A DNA stretch of 33,566 nt from Rhodobacteraceae bacterium HLUCCA12 (GTDB taxonomy: Bacteria; Pseudomonadota; Alphaproteobacteria; Rhodobacterales; Rhodobacteraceae), in assembly GCA_001314715.1 (NCBI GenBank), contig LJSV01000027.1:1-33566 (forward strand). Reading direction: 5' to 3'. Shown piece after piece: positions 19,214 through 25,508 of the stretch. Position 1 is the stretch's first letter. Every line of letters starts with the position of its first letter. A model generated the notes under the pieces. That model was given only the letters and a program-made list of their open reading frames with translations, was not told where the DNA came from and did no database searches. The position numbers and the translations under genes are program-made.

Positions 19214-20236
19214 ATGACCATCACCCGCAACCCGTTCGACGCGGGCGGCTATTCGCTCGCCGATATGACGCAGGCCATCAACATCCTGCCCAACCTCTAC
19301 ACCCGCCTCGGCCAGATCGGCCTCTTCCGCTTCGAGGGCGTCACGCAACGCTCCATCGTGATCGAACAGCGCGAAGGCGTCCTCAGCCTCCTGCCCTCGG
19401 TCCCGCTGGGCGCCCCCGCCACCGTCGGCAACCGCGAGGCCCGCTCGATGCGCAGCTTTGCGCTGCCGTGGATCCCGCATGACGACGTGATCCTGCCCGC
19501 CGACATCCAGGGCATGCCCGCGCTGGGCGTCTCGGACGCGGCCGACCCGCTGGTCGAGGTGATGAACCGCAAGCTCACGCTCATGCGCCGCAAGCACGCC
19601 CAGACCCGCGAATACATGGAGATGAACGCGCTCAGGGGCATCGTGAAGGATGGCGCGGGCACCACACTCTACAACTACTTCACCGAATTCGGCCTCGATC
19701 AGATCTCGGTCGATTTCGTCTTCGGGACCGCGGGCACCAACATCCAGGGCAAGGTTCGCACGACCTTGCGCGCGATCGAGGATAACCTCCTGGGCGAGAC
19801 CATGACCACAGCCCATGCGCTGGTCAGCGCGGAGTTCTTTGACAAACTCATCAGCCACCCCAAGACCGAGGACGCCTACAAGTTCTTCTCGGCCACCGGC
19901 GGCCAGCCGCTGCGCGAGGACATGCGCCGCGCCTTCCCCTTCGCCGGGATCCTTTTTGAGGAATACAACGGCTCGGTCACGCTCTCGAACGGGACGGCCG
20001 AGCGGCTGATCCCCACCGGCGAGGGGATCGCCTTCCCGATGGGCACGTTCGACACCTTCACCACCTACGGCGGGCCCGCGAACCTGCTGGAAACCGCCAA
20101 CACCGTGGGTCTGCCGCTCTATGCGCGCCAGATGATGGATGCCAAGGGCCGCTGGATCGACCTCATGACCGAGGCCTCGATCCTGCCGGTGAACAAGCGC
20201 CCGCGCCTTGCCATCCGGCTGCACAGCTCGAACTGA
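19214..20236 (+). CDS. Major capsid protein, lambda gpE family
   Basis: A 340-aa protein, the length of lambda gpE (341 aa). Recognisable blocks are 'NPFDAGGYSLADMTQAINI' near the start, 'RSFALPWIPHDDVILPADIQ', 'MRRKHAQTREYMEMNALRG' (E-loop/helix region), and 'YARQMMDAKGRWIDLMTEAS' near the end, as usual for phage capsid E. It forms the icosahedral shell. GGGAG precedes the ATG. Strong codon bias fits a highly expressed gene. Confidence 0.97.
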   Translation: MTITRNPFDAGGYSLADMTQAINILPNLYTRLGQIGLFRFEGVTQRSIVIEQREGVLSLLPSVPLGAPATVGNREARSMRSFALPWIPHDDVILPADIQGMPALGVSDAADPLVEVMNRKLTLMRRKHAQTREYMEMNALRGIVKDGAGTTLYNYFTEFGLDQISVDFVFGTAGTNIQGKVRTTLRAIEDNLLGETMTTAHALVSAEFFDKLISHPKTEDAYKFFSATGGQPLREDMRRAFPFAGILFEEYNGSVTLSNGTAERLIPTGEGIAFPMGTFDTFTTYGGPANLLETANTVGLPLYARQMMDAKGRWIDLMTEASILPVNKRPRLAIRLHSSN

Positions 20237-20247
20237 GGCCAACATCG

Positions 20248-20553
20248 ATGTTTGCAGCCGCCATCGACAATCTCTTTGCCGATCCCACCATCGCCCGGGA
20301 TGCAACATATATCGCGGACGGTGGCACCCCGGTGCTTGTTCGCGTGGTCATGCGCCGCGCGGACGCGATCACGGGCTTTGGTGACGCACGCCTCTGGTCG
20401 GAAACCAGCCGCATCGATCTGCGCGTGGCCGAGGTGGCGAACCCACGCCCGGGCGACCGGGTCGAGATCGACGGCGAGGCGTTCCTTGTTCAAGGCGAGC
20501 CGGTCCGCGACCGCGAACGGCTGGTCTGGACCGTTGATCTGAGGCCGGCGTGA
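20248..20553 (+). CDS. Head-tail connector, FII-like
   Basis: A 101-aa protein placed directly after the capsid gene, where lambda-like phages carry the FII head-tail attachment protein (117 aa). It reads as a helix followed by a beta barrel: 'MFAAAIDNLFADPTIARDA', 'VLVRVVMRRAD', 'RIDLRVAEVANPRPGDRVEI', 'ERLVWTVDLRP'. The ribosome site is weak (GAGG, about 8 bases upstream). The next phage gene is displaced by a minus-strand cargo gene. Confidence 0.82.
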   Translation: MFAAAIDNLFADPTIARDATYIADGGTPVLVRVVMRRADAITGFGDARLWSETSRIDLRVAEVANPRPGDRVEIDGEAFLVQGEPVRDRERLVWTVDLRPA

Positions 20554-20559
20554 TCCGGC

Positions 20560-20844
20560 CTACCTGAAGCGTCCCATGGCGTCTTGGAAGGATTTCGCGA
20601 TGGAATCCCAGGCTGCCATGTAACCCTTTTGCATATCCTGCCAGGCCTTGTCGCTGGCGTCCTGCGCCTCCTTCATTCTGGCCTGCGCCTCATCGCGCTG
20701 CTTTCTGAGCGTCTCGAGCTGCTTGTTGTATTCGGCGCGGGCGTCGGACTGTGCCTTCTCCGCCCGAGCCTGCAGCCCGGCAATCTGGGCATTCCAGTCG
20801 TCGATGCTGGCCTTCATCTTCTCGACAAACGTGTTCCGGTCCAT
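20560..20844 (-). CDS. Sll1863-like coiled-coil stress protein, cargo gene
   Basis: A 94-aa, highly charged, almost entirely helical protein with no glycine or proline through its core: 'KMKASIDDWNAQIAGLQARA' followed by 'YNKQLETLRKQRDEAQARMK' heptad-like repeats. It ends with an amphipathic tail (WDSIAKSFQDAMGRF). This matches the small coiled-coil family I recall as Sll1863-type stress-response proteins; the molecular role is unclear. GGGAGG lies about 6 bases before the ATG. The stop lies 6 bases from the stop of the preceding phage gene on the opposite strand. Confidence 0.8.
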   Translation of the reverse strand: MDRNTFVEKMKASIDDWNAQIAGLQARAEKAQSDARAEYNKQLETLRKQRDEAQARMKEAQDASDKAWQDMQKGYMAAWDSIAKSFQDAMGRFR

Positions 20845-20872
20845 CTGTTTCCTCCCATCCGGCCCTTTCCAG

Positions 20873-20901
20873 ATCCTACTGGACCGCCTATCACCCGTCC
20901 A
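20873..20901 (-). promoter_or_regulatory. Probable promoter of the Sll1863-like gene
   Basis: On the minus strand, TGGACG (20901-20896), a 17-base spacer and TAGGAT (20878-20873) lie 29 bases before the start codon. The match is moderate. The same arrangement recurs at three other cargo genes in the window. Confidence 0.45.
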
Positions 20902-20918
20902 GCGCGAGGATCCTGCCC

Positions 20919-21554
20919 ATGAAGCTCAAGCTCGACATCGCCCCGGACCTGGTTGCCATGATGACGGCCGAGATCAGGGCGGGCGAGAAGGCTGTCACGA
21001 GGGCCGTCAATGAGGCCGGGACGGGCCTGAAATCCGCCTGGCGCGCGCAGATCACCGGTGCAGGACTGGGCCAGCGACTGGCCAATACCATCCGCTCCGC
21101 GCAGTTCCCGAAAGGCCGACCCAGTCTCGGCGCCGCCGCTCTGGTCTGGTCCAAGGCCCCGGTCATCGTCGGTGCGCATGACACCGGCCCGCTGATCCGC
21201 TCGAAAGACGGGTTCTGGCTGGCGATCCCGCTGCCAGCCGCAGGCAAGTCCCTGCGGGGGGGCAGGATCACGCCCGGCGAATGGGAGCGCCGCCGTGGCC
21301 TGCGCCTGCGCTTCGTCTATCGCCGGACGGGTCCGAGCCTGCTGGTGGCGGAAGGACGGCTGAACACGAAGGGCCAGGCGGTGGTGTCGCGCTCGAAGAC
21401 CGGGCGCGGCAAGGTCACCGCGCCGATCTTCCTGCTGGTGCCGCAGGTCAAGCTGCCGAAGCGGCTGGACCTTGCCCGGGACGCGGACCGAGCACTGGAC
21501 GGACTGCCGGGATTGATCGTGGCGAACTGGGTCGAGGGAAGGATTGGCAAATAA
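20919..21554 (+). CDS. DUF6441-like phage tail-completion protein
   Basis: A 211-aa protein with a basic middle and end: MKLKLDIAPDLVAMMTAEIR, 'NEAGTGLKSAWRAQITGAGL', 'GFWLAIPLPAAGKSLRGG', 'WERRRGLRLRFVYRRTG' and 'PQVKLPKRLDLARDAD'. I recall this family as DUF6441, found between connector and tail genes. The position corresponds to lambda gpZ or HK97 gp10-type tail-completion proteins, which is an inference from order. The ATG at 20919 has GAGGA 8 bases upstream. The frame stays open farther upstream, antisense to the cargo gene, but that part is not convincing protein. Confidence 0.82.
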   Translation: MKLKLDIAPDLVAMMTAEIRAGEKAVTRAVNEAGTGLKSAWRAQITGAGLGQRLANTIRSAQFPKGRPSLGAAALVWSKAPVIVGAHDTGPLIRSKDGFWLAIPLPAAGKSLRGGRITPGEWERRRGLRLRFVYRRTGPSLLVAEGRLNTKGQAVVSRSKTGRGKVTAPIFLLVPQVKLPKRLDLARDADRALDGLPGLIVANWVEGRIGK

Positions 21555-21621
21555 ACAGGTGGCAGCTGCGCACTTGCCTCACGCAAAGTCATGCACGAAG
21601 ATGATGCTCGGGAGGCCGAAG

Positions 21622-22698
21622 ATGAATTTTTTCAAGTGGTTGTTCGGAAGGGAGAGATCGAGTTCGGCTCAGTCGCCGAGCTCTGCCAATCGGTGGACGG
21701 TCTCAGAGAACGGCAATCCGACATTGGTGGAGGGTTCGACGCGCATAACGATCTTTCAGCAGGATCGCGGTTGGAAATACTGCATTGCGGACGCCGGCGA
21801 TCGGGAAGACCCACACTTCTCCGACGCGTACGCTACCGAAAGAGAGGCGCGGGAAGAAGCGCTGGCCCACTTTCGAGGCGAGCCATCTCGCCACCAGTCC
21901 CTTTCCGCCTCCTCCACTGAGGATCGTCGGCAGCGCTGGGAAGCGCACATCCAGGAACGCTCGCTTACGATCGAGGAGCTGCAGCGATTTCTCGCGGAGC
22001 ACGACGATCTCGGCATCACGGCCCTCCGAAAGCCCGAGGCCAAGATCGCGAGTCATCTGAAGCAGCTGGATTGGCAGATCGCAGAATACCGGAACGCCGG
22101 TGTTTCAGCGAACCTCATTTCTCTGGCTGAGCGACAGAAACCCGCGCTCGCAAGGCTCGCCGAAGAAGTCGCAGCGAGGATCGAAATCAAACAGGCGAAG
22201 CGACCGCCAAAAAGAACGCCTGTGTCGGACAGTCAGCTATCGACCGAGCTATCTCGGAAAGTCGATGATCTGATCCGACTGTTCGCCGACAACCCCGTAG
22301 TGGATCCGAGTGAGGTGGAAAGACGATACAGTCGCGCGATGCGTGACGCCACCACGAAGATGCTCGAAGGCGGAACCACCTACGGTCAGGCATCCGGAGC
22401 GCCGGAGTTCCTGAGCCAGGATGAGGAAACCTTTCGAGCTTTCATGAAGGAGGCTGATCAGGATCTCGCATGGCAATGCAGTACGGTTTCGGACGCGTTC
22501 AAGCGCTATCTCGAAATCGGCGAGACGCCGGCACCTCACTATCCGATGCGTGTGGCCGTGCTTCTCAGCAAGGCCAAGGACCTCGACCGAGAGAAGCAGT
22601 TTTTGGCGGCGTGGTGCATGCATTTTCCATCCGGGAACGGCGTGAAATATGCTGCTCTCGTTGAAAGAGCGAAGAAGGTAGGCGCAATTCCCGCCTGA
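21622..22698 (+). CDS. Unknown 358-aa protein inserted among the tail genes
   Basis: Start 21622 has GGGAGG at 21610-21615. The product begins with a short aromatic helix (MNFFKWLFGR), then a small beta domain (RWTVSENGNPTLVEGSTRI, GWKYCIADAGD). Charged helices follow ('EELQRFLAEHDDLGITALRK', 'LKQLDWQIAEYRNAG', 'VDDLIRLFADN'), then a C-terminal part with 'YPMRVAVLLSKAKDLDREKQ' and 'AWCMHFPSGNGVKYAALVER'. There is no signal peptide, membrane segment or known catalytic motif. It appears less GC-rich than its neighbours and separates two tail genes normally adjacent, so it is probably acquired cargo. I do not recognise a family. Confidence 0.75.
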   Translation: MNFFKWLFGRERSSSAQSPSSANRWTVSENGNPTLVEGSTRITIFQQDRGWKYCIADAGDREDPHFSDAYATEREAREEALAHFRGEPSRHQSLSASSTEDRRQRWEAHIQERSLTIEELQRFLAEHDDLGITALRKPEAKIASHLKQLDWQIAEYRNAGVSANLISLAERQKPALARLAEEVAARIEIKQAKRPPKRTPVSDSQLSTELSRKVDDLIRLFADNPVVDPSEVERRYSRAMRDATTKMLEGGTTYGQASGAPEFLSQDEETFRAFMKEADQDLAWQCSTVSDAFKRYLEIGETPAPHYPMRVAVLLSKAKDLDREKQFLAAWCMHFPSGNGVKYAALVERAKKVGAIPA

Positions 22699-22704
22699 CG
22701 GTGG

Positions 22705-22722
22705 AACCGGAAGGCTTCGGTT
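22705..22722. other. Small imperfect hairpin after the unknown gene
   Basis: AACCGGAAGGCTTCGGTT can fold into a stem of about 7 bp with one wobble pair, 7 bases after the stop of the 358-aa gene. There is no T run, so termination is doubtful. It lies in the 76-base gap before the tail-terminator-like gene. Confidence 0.25.
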
Positions 22723-22774
22723 CAGACCGGAACAAAGATCGGTATTCCGATCCAACCTCAGTTTTGTGGTCGCC

Positions 22775-23193
22775 ATGCCCACCCCACGCGAAACCATCCT
22801 CACCGCGCTGACGCGCGGCTGTCGGCGCTGCCCGCCACCGCCCTCCGCGGCGAGGTGCTGCCAGAGCGCGTGCCGGCCGAGGGCCTGCTGATCCTGCGCG
22901 ATGGGGAACCCGGTGAGCCGGAGGTGACGCTGTCGCCGCTGGCCTACCACTACCAGCACCGCGCCGAGATCGAGGCGGTCGTGCAGGGCCCCGACCGTGA
23001 CGTCGCCTTCGACACGTTGACCGCCAGCATCGGTTCGGCGCTCGCCGCCGACCGCACGCTGGGCGGGCTCTGCGACTGGGTCGAGGCCGAAGCGCCACGC
23101 CCGGTGGATCTGCCTGTAGAGGGCGCGGCCAGCCTGAAGGCGGCCGTGATCCCGGTGGTTCTGCACTATTCCACGGCCGACCCGCTGGCCTGA
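22775..23193 (+). pseudogene. Tail-terminator-like phage gene, interrupted by a one-base deletion
   Basis: The frame starts MPTPRETILTAL at 22775 and loses sense after the 'GCGCTG' at 22805-22810. Shifting to the next frame continues smoothly as 'ARLSALPATALRGEVLPERV' and then a full protein ending 'IPVVLHYSTADPLA'. One missing base near 22811 therefore splits a protein of about 139 aa. The remaining frame has only a GTG at 22855 as an internal start. Such proteins lie just before the tail tube gene in related prophages (sometimes labelled acyl-CoA transferase in databases, from memory). Size and position suggest a gpU-like tail terminator. A sequencing error is as likely as true decay. Confidence 0.75.
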
Positions 23194-23217
23194 CCCAACC
23201 GACCACAGGAGACGAAC

Positions 23218-24159
23218 ATGGCACGAGCCCAAGGGGCGCGGGCGCTGATGGCGCTTGCGTTCGAGACGACCTATGGAACGCCGCCCGCCAGCGGCTTCAC
23301 CCGCATGCCCTTCGCCAGCACGTCGCTGGGGGCCGAGCAGCCGCTGCTGAACTCGGAGCTTCTCGGCTACGGCCGCGATCCGCTGGCGCCGATCAAGGAC
23401 GCGGTGACGGCCGATGGCGATGTCGTGGTGCCGCTCGACGCTTCAGGCTTCGGCTTCTGGCTGAAGGCGGCCTTCGGCGCGCCGACGACCACGGGCGTGG
23501 AGGCGCCCTATAGCCACGAGTTCCAGTCGGGGTTCTGGACGCTGCCCTCGATGTCGATCGAGACCGGCATGCCCGAGGTGCCGCGATACGCAATGTATTC
23601 CGGCTGCGTGCTCGACCAGATCACCTGGCAGATGCAGCGCTCGGGCCTGCTGACCGCCACGGCGCGGCTGGTCGCGCAGGGCGAGACGGTCGGGACCACA
23701 ACGAGCGCGGGGACACCGGAAGCACTGGAGCTGAAGCGCTTCGGCCATTTCAACGGGTCGATCACCCGCAACGGTACCGCCCTCGGCAATGTGGTCTCGG
23801 CCGAGATCACCTATGCCAACAACCTCGACCGGATCGAGACCATCCGCTCGGACGGCCGCATCGACGGGGCGGACCCGTCCATCGCCGCGCTGACCGGCCG
23901 GATCGAGGTGCGCTTCGCCGACCAGACGCTGGTGACGCAGGCCATCAACGGCGAGCCCTGCGAGATGGAATTCGCCTACGTGCTGCCCTCCGGCGAGAGC
24001 TTCACCTTCACCGTGCACGCCGTTTACCTGCCGCGCCCGCGCATCGAGATTTCCGGGCCGCAGGGCGTGCAGGCCACCTTCGACTGGCAGGCAGCGCGCG
24101 ACAGCGTTGTCGGCCGGATGTGCACCGCCACCCTGATCAACGACATCGAGGAATACTGA
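23218..24159 (+). CDS. Phage tail tube protein
   Basis: A 313-aa protein of two similar-looking beta-rich parts. The first has 'ARALMALAFETTYGTPPASG' and 'VTADGDVVVPLDASGFGFWL'. The second has 'HFNGSITRNGTALGNVVSAE', 'DGADPSIAALTGRIEVRFAD' and 'VQATFDWQAARDS', typical of phage tail tube subunits with a beta-sandwich. It would stack into hexameric rings to make the non-contractile tube. AGGAGA lies 7 bases before the ATG. The stop overlaps the tail chaperone start (TGATG). Confidence 0.92.
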   Translation: MARAQGARALMALAFETTYGTPPASGFTRMPFASTSLGAEQPLLNSELLGYGRDPLAPIKDAVTADGDVVVPLDASGFGFWLKAAFGAPTTTGVEAPYSHEFQSGFWTLPSMSIETGMPEVPRYAMYSGCVLDQITWQMQRSGLLTATARLVAQGETVGTTTSAGTPEALELKRFGHFNGSITRNGTALGNVVSAEITYANNLDRIETIRSDGRIDGADPSIAALTGRIEVRFADQTLVTQAINGEPCEMEFAYVLPSGESFTFTVHAVYLPRPRIEISGPQGVQATFDWQAARDSVVGRMCTATLINDIEEY

Positions 24160-24614
24160 TGCTGACGCTCGACCTGACCAACGCGCCCCGCTGGCATGAC
24201 CTCGCCCCTGGGGTGCGGGTGCAGATGCGCCCGCTCACCACCGCCCTGATGGTGGCGACGCGCAGCGATCCCGCCGTCGAGGCAGTTCCGGAGGAGGCCT
24301 CGGACGAGGAACGCGCCGTCGCTTTCGCCAAGGCGCTTGCGCGGCGGGCGGTGCTCGGCTGGGAGGGCGTCGGCGATGCGGACGGCAAGCCGATCGATCC
24401 CAGCCCCGAGGCCATCGACGCGCTGCTCGACGTCTGGCCGATCTTCGAGTCCTTCCAGCTGACCTACGTCTCGAAGGGCCTGCTGCTGGAACAGGAAAAA
24501 AACGTCTCCGCGCTCTCGCCGAATGGTCCTTCGGCGGGGGCGAGCGATACTGCCAAGCCTGCGCACCCTACGAGGGCCACGAACAAGCCTGCGCGGACTG
24601 CCCGGCGCGGCTGA
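24159..24614 (+). CDS. Tail assembly chaperone, short form (gpG-like)
   Basis: A 151-aa product of the zero frame. Residues 1-112 look like folded tail chaperone (MLTLDLTNAPRWHDLAPGV, 'ALARRAVLGWEGVGDADG', 'AIDALLDVWPIFESFQLTYV'). After codon 115 the sequence turns into low-complexity Ser/Ala/Thr/Pro, as expected for read-through beyond a frameshift site. Position (after tail tube, before tape measure) is that of lambda G. A -1 slip at 24497-24503 yields the longer form. Confidence 0.9.
   Translation: MLTLDLTNAPRWHDLAPGVRVQMRPLTTALMVATRSDPAVEAVPEEASDEERAVAFAKALARRAVLGWEGVGDADGKPIDPSPEAIDALLDVWPIFESFQLTYVSKGLLLEQEKNVSALSPNGPSAGASDTAKPAHPTRATNKPARTARRG
24497..24546 (+). promoter_or_regulatory. 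-1 programmed ribosomal frameshift signal
   Basis: The slippery heptamer A-AAA-AAC (24497-24503) is exactly in phase with the chaperone frame (GAA AAA AAC, codons 113-115). Seven bases later a hairpin starts: CGCCGAA (24517-24523) pairs with TTCGGCG (24530-24536) around a 6-base loop. It is extended by CGCTC (24511-24515) with GAGCG (24542-24546). Slippery site, spacer and hairpin match known -1 signals in tail chaperone genes. Confidence 0.88.
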
Positions 24615-24856
24615 ACCAGCCGCGCACGTATGAGGGCTGGCAGGTCTGGGACCTGGTAGGCCGTCTCGGTGGACAGCTTCGCGTGCTGCCGGCCGCCGTC
24701 GTCGGCTGGGACATGTCGGCGGCGCTGGCGCTCGGTGACGCGCTCGGGATCTCGCCCCTCGCCATGGCCGAACTGCTACCCATCATCGAGGCAGCGATGG
24801 TGCGGAAACTAAACGAAGAACTGGCGGCGAATGGCGGCCCGGGTTTCAGGCCTTGA
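24503..24856 (+). CDS. Tail assembly chaperone, -1 frame extension (gpT-like part of GT fusion)
   Basis: After a -1 slip the ribosome reads 117 more residues, giving a 232-aa fusion. The extension starts RLRALAEWSFGGGERYCQAC, carries a possible zinc site C-x2-C-x9-C-x2-C, then 'YEGWQVWDLVGRLGGQLRVL' and 'ALALGDALGISPLAMAELLP'. It is clearly protein-like, unlike the zero-frame tail. It has no credible start codon and ribosome site of its own, which supports access by frameshifting. The extended form would recruit tube subunits onto the tape measure, as known for lambda gpGT. Its last 11 bases overlap the end of the convergent vapC. Confidence 0.85.
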   Translation, partial: RLRALAEWSFGGGERYCQACAPYEGHEQACADCPARLNQPRTYEGWQVWDLVGRLGGQLRVLPAAVVGWDMSAALALGDALGISPLAMAELLPIIEAAMVRKLNEELAANGGPGFRP

Positions 24857-25226
24857 TCTTCTCGATCAGGGTGACGCCGGCCAGGCCCTCGAAATGCGCG
24901 TCGCAGGTCAGGAGCGTCGCACCCCGCGCGCGGGCGGTTGCGAGGATGATGGCGTCGGCGGTGGCGAGCTTGTGCTCCCGGTAGGCCTCGGCCGCCGCCA
25001 GTGCGATCTCAGTGTCGAGCGGGACGACGTGGCAGACCTGCGTAAAGGCGATGACCTGATCCGCCTTGTCCTCGCCGACCTCGCGGGTCAGCCATTTCGC
25101 CAGTTCGAGCTGCACCATGGTCGGCACCAGCCACTCGCTCTGTTCGGGCAACTGCTCGGCCAGCTTCTCGCCGGTCGGCGAGGCGATGAGCCACTCGATC
25201 CACGCCGACGTGTCGACGAGGATCAT
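24846..25226 (-). CDS. vapC: VapC-family PIN-domain toxin
   Basis: A 126-aa single PIN domain beginning MILVDTSAWIEWL. Metal-binding acidic residues are in place: D5, E41 (QLELAKW), D91 (ATADAIILAT) and D109 (LTCDAHF). VapC toxins are ribonucleases that cut tRNA or rRNA. The ATG at 25226 overlaps the antitoxin stop by one base; longer upstream readings run through the antitoxin gene. It lies opposite the tail genes, between the chaperone extension and the tape measure. Confidence 0.93.
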   Translation of the reverse strand: MILVDTSAWIEWLIASPTGEKLAEQLPEQSEWLVPTMVQLELAKWLTREVGEDKADQVIAFTQVCHVVPLDTEIALAAAEAYREHKLATADAIILATARARGATLLTCDAHFEGLAGVTLIEKIKA

Positions 25227-25438
25227 CAGACCCGGTCCGAGCGGTCGCGATAGTCGGTGGCGGAGGCCCCTCGTGCGAGGCCCTTCAGCGCCTCGCGCTT
25301 CGGCACCGGCACCAAAAGGACGCCCGTGCCCTTCGGGATGAAGGCAAAGGTGAGCCCCGCCTCCCAATGCTGCGCGGTGCGGATCGCCTTGGGAATCGAG
25401 ATCTGGAATTTCGAGGACAGGGTCGCGGTCTCCGCCAT
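25226..25438 (-). CDS. vapB: VapB-like AbrB/SpoVT-type antitoxin
   Basis: A 70-aa protein with the AbrB swapped-hairpin signature near its start (AETATLSSKFQISIPKAIR) and a C-terminal region rich in basic residues (VPVPKREALKGLARGA) that would wrap VapC. There are two possible ATGs, 25444 and 25438. The second is preferred because the AGGG upstream stands 7 bases from it but only one base from the first. The operon order antitoxin then toxin with a one-base overlap is standard. Confidence 0.88.
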   Translation of the reverse strand: MAETATLSSKFQISIPKAIRTAQHWEAGLTFAFIPKGTGVLLVPVPKREALKGLARGASATDYRDRSDRV

Positions 25439-25467
25439 GGTCATACCCTAATTTGATCGATGGCTAA

Positions 25468-25496
25468 AACGTAAGACGCCAATGCAGCGAAAGCAA
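25468..25496 (-). promoter_or_regulatory. Probable vapBC promoter
   Basis: On the minus strand, TTGCTT (25496-25491), a 17-base spacer and TACGTT (25473-25468) lie 30 bases before the preferred vapB start. The gap between vapB and the tape measure gene is only 70 bases, so this is where the promoter must be. Hexamer matches are moderate. Confidence 0.45.
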
Positions 25497-25508
25497 GGAC
25501 TCTGACCG

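Noticed and set aside
17058-20308. Two very long minus-strand frames (500 and 651 aa) opposite the head genes
   Set aside because: They cover portal, protease, decoration and capsid genes, which are all recognisable; the frames arise from GC-rich third positions.
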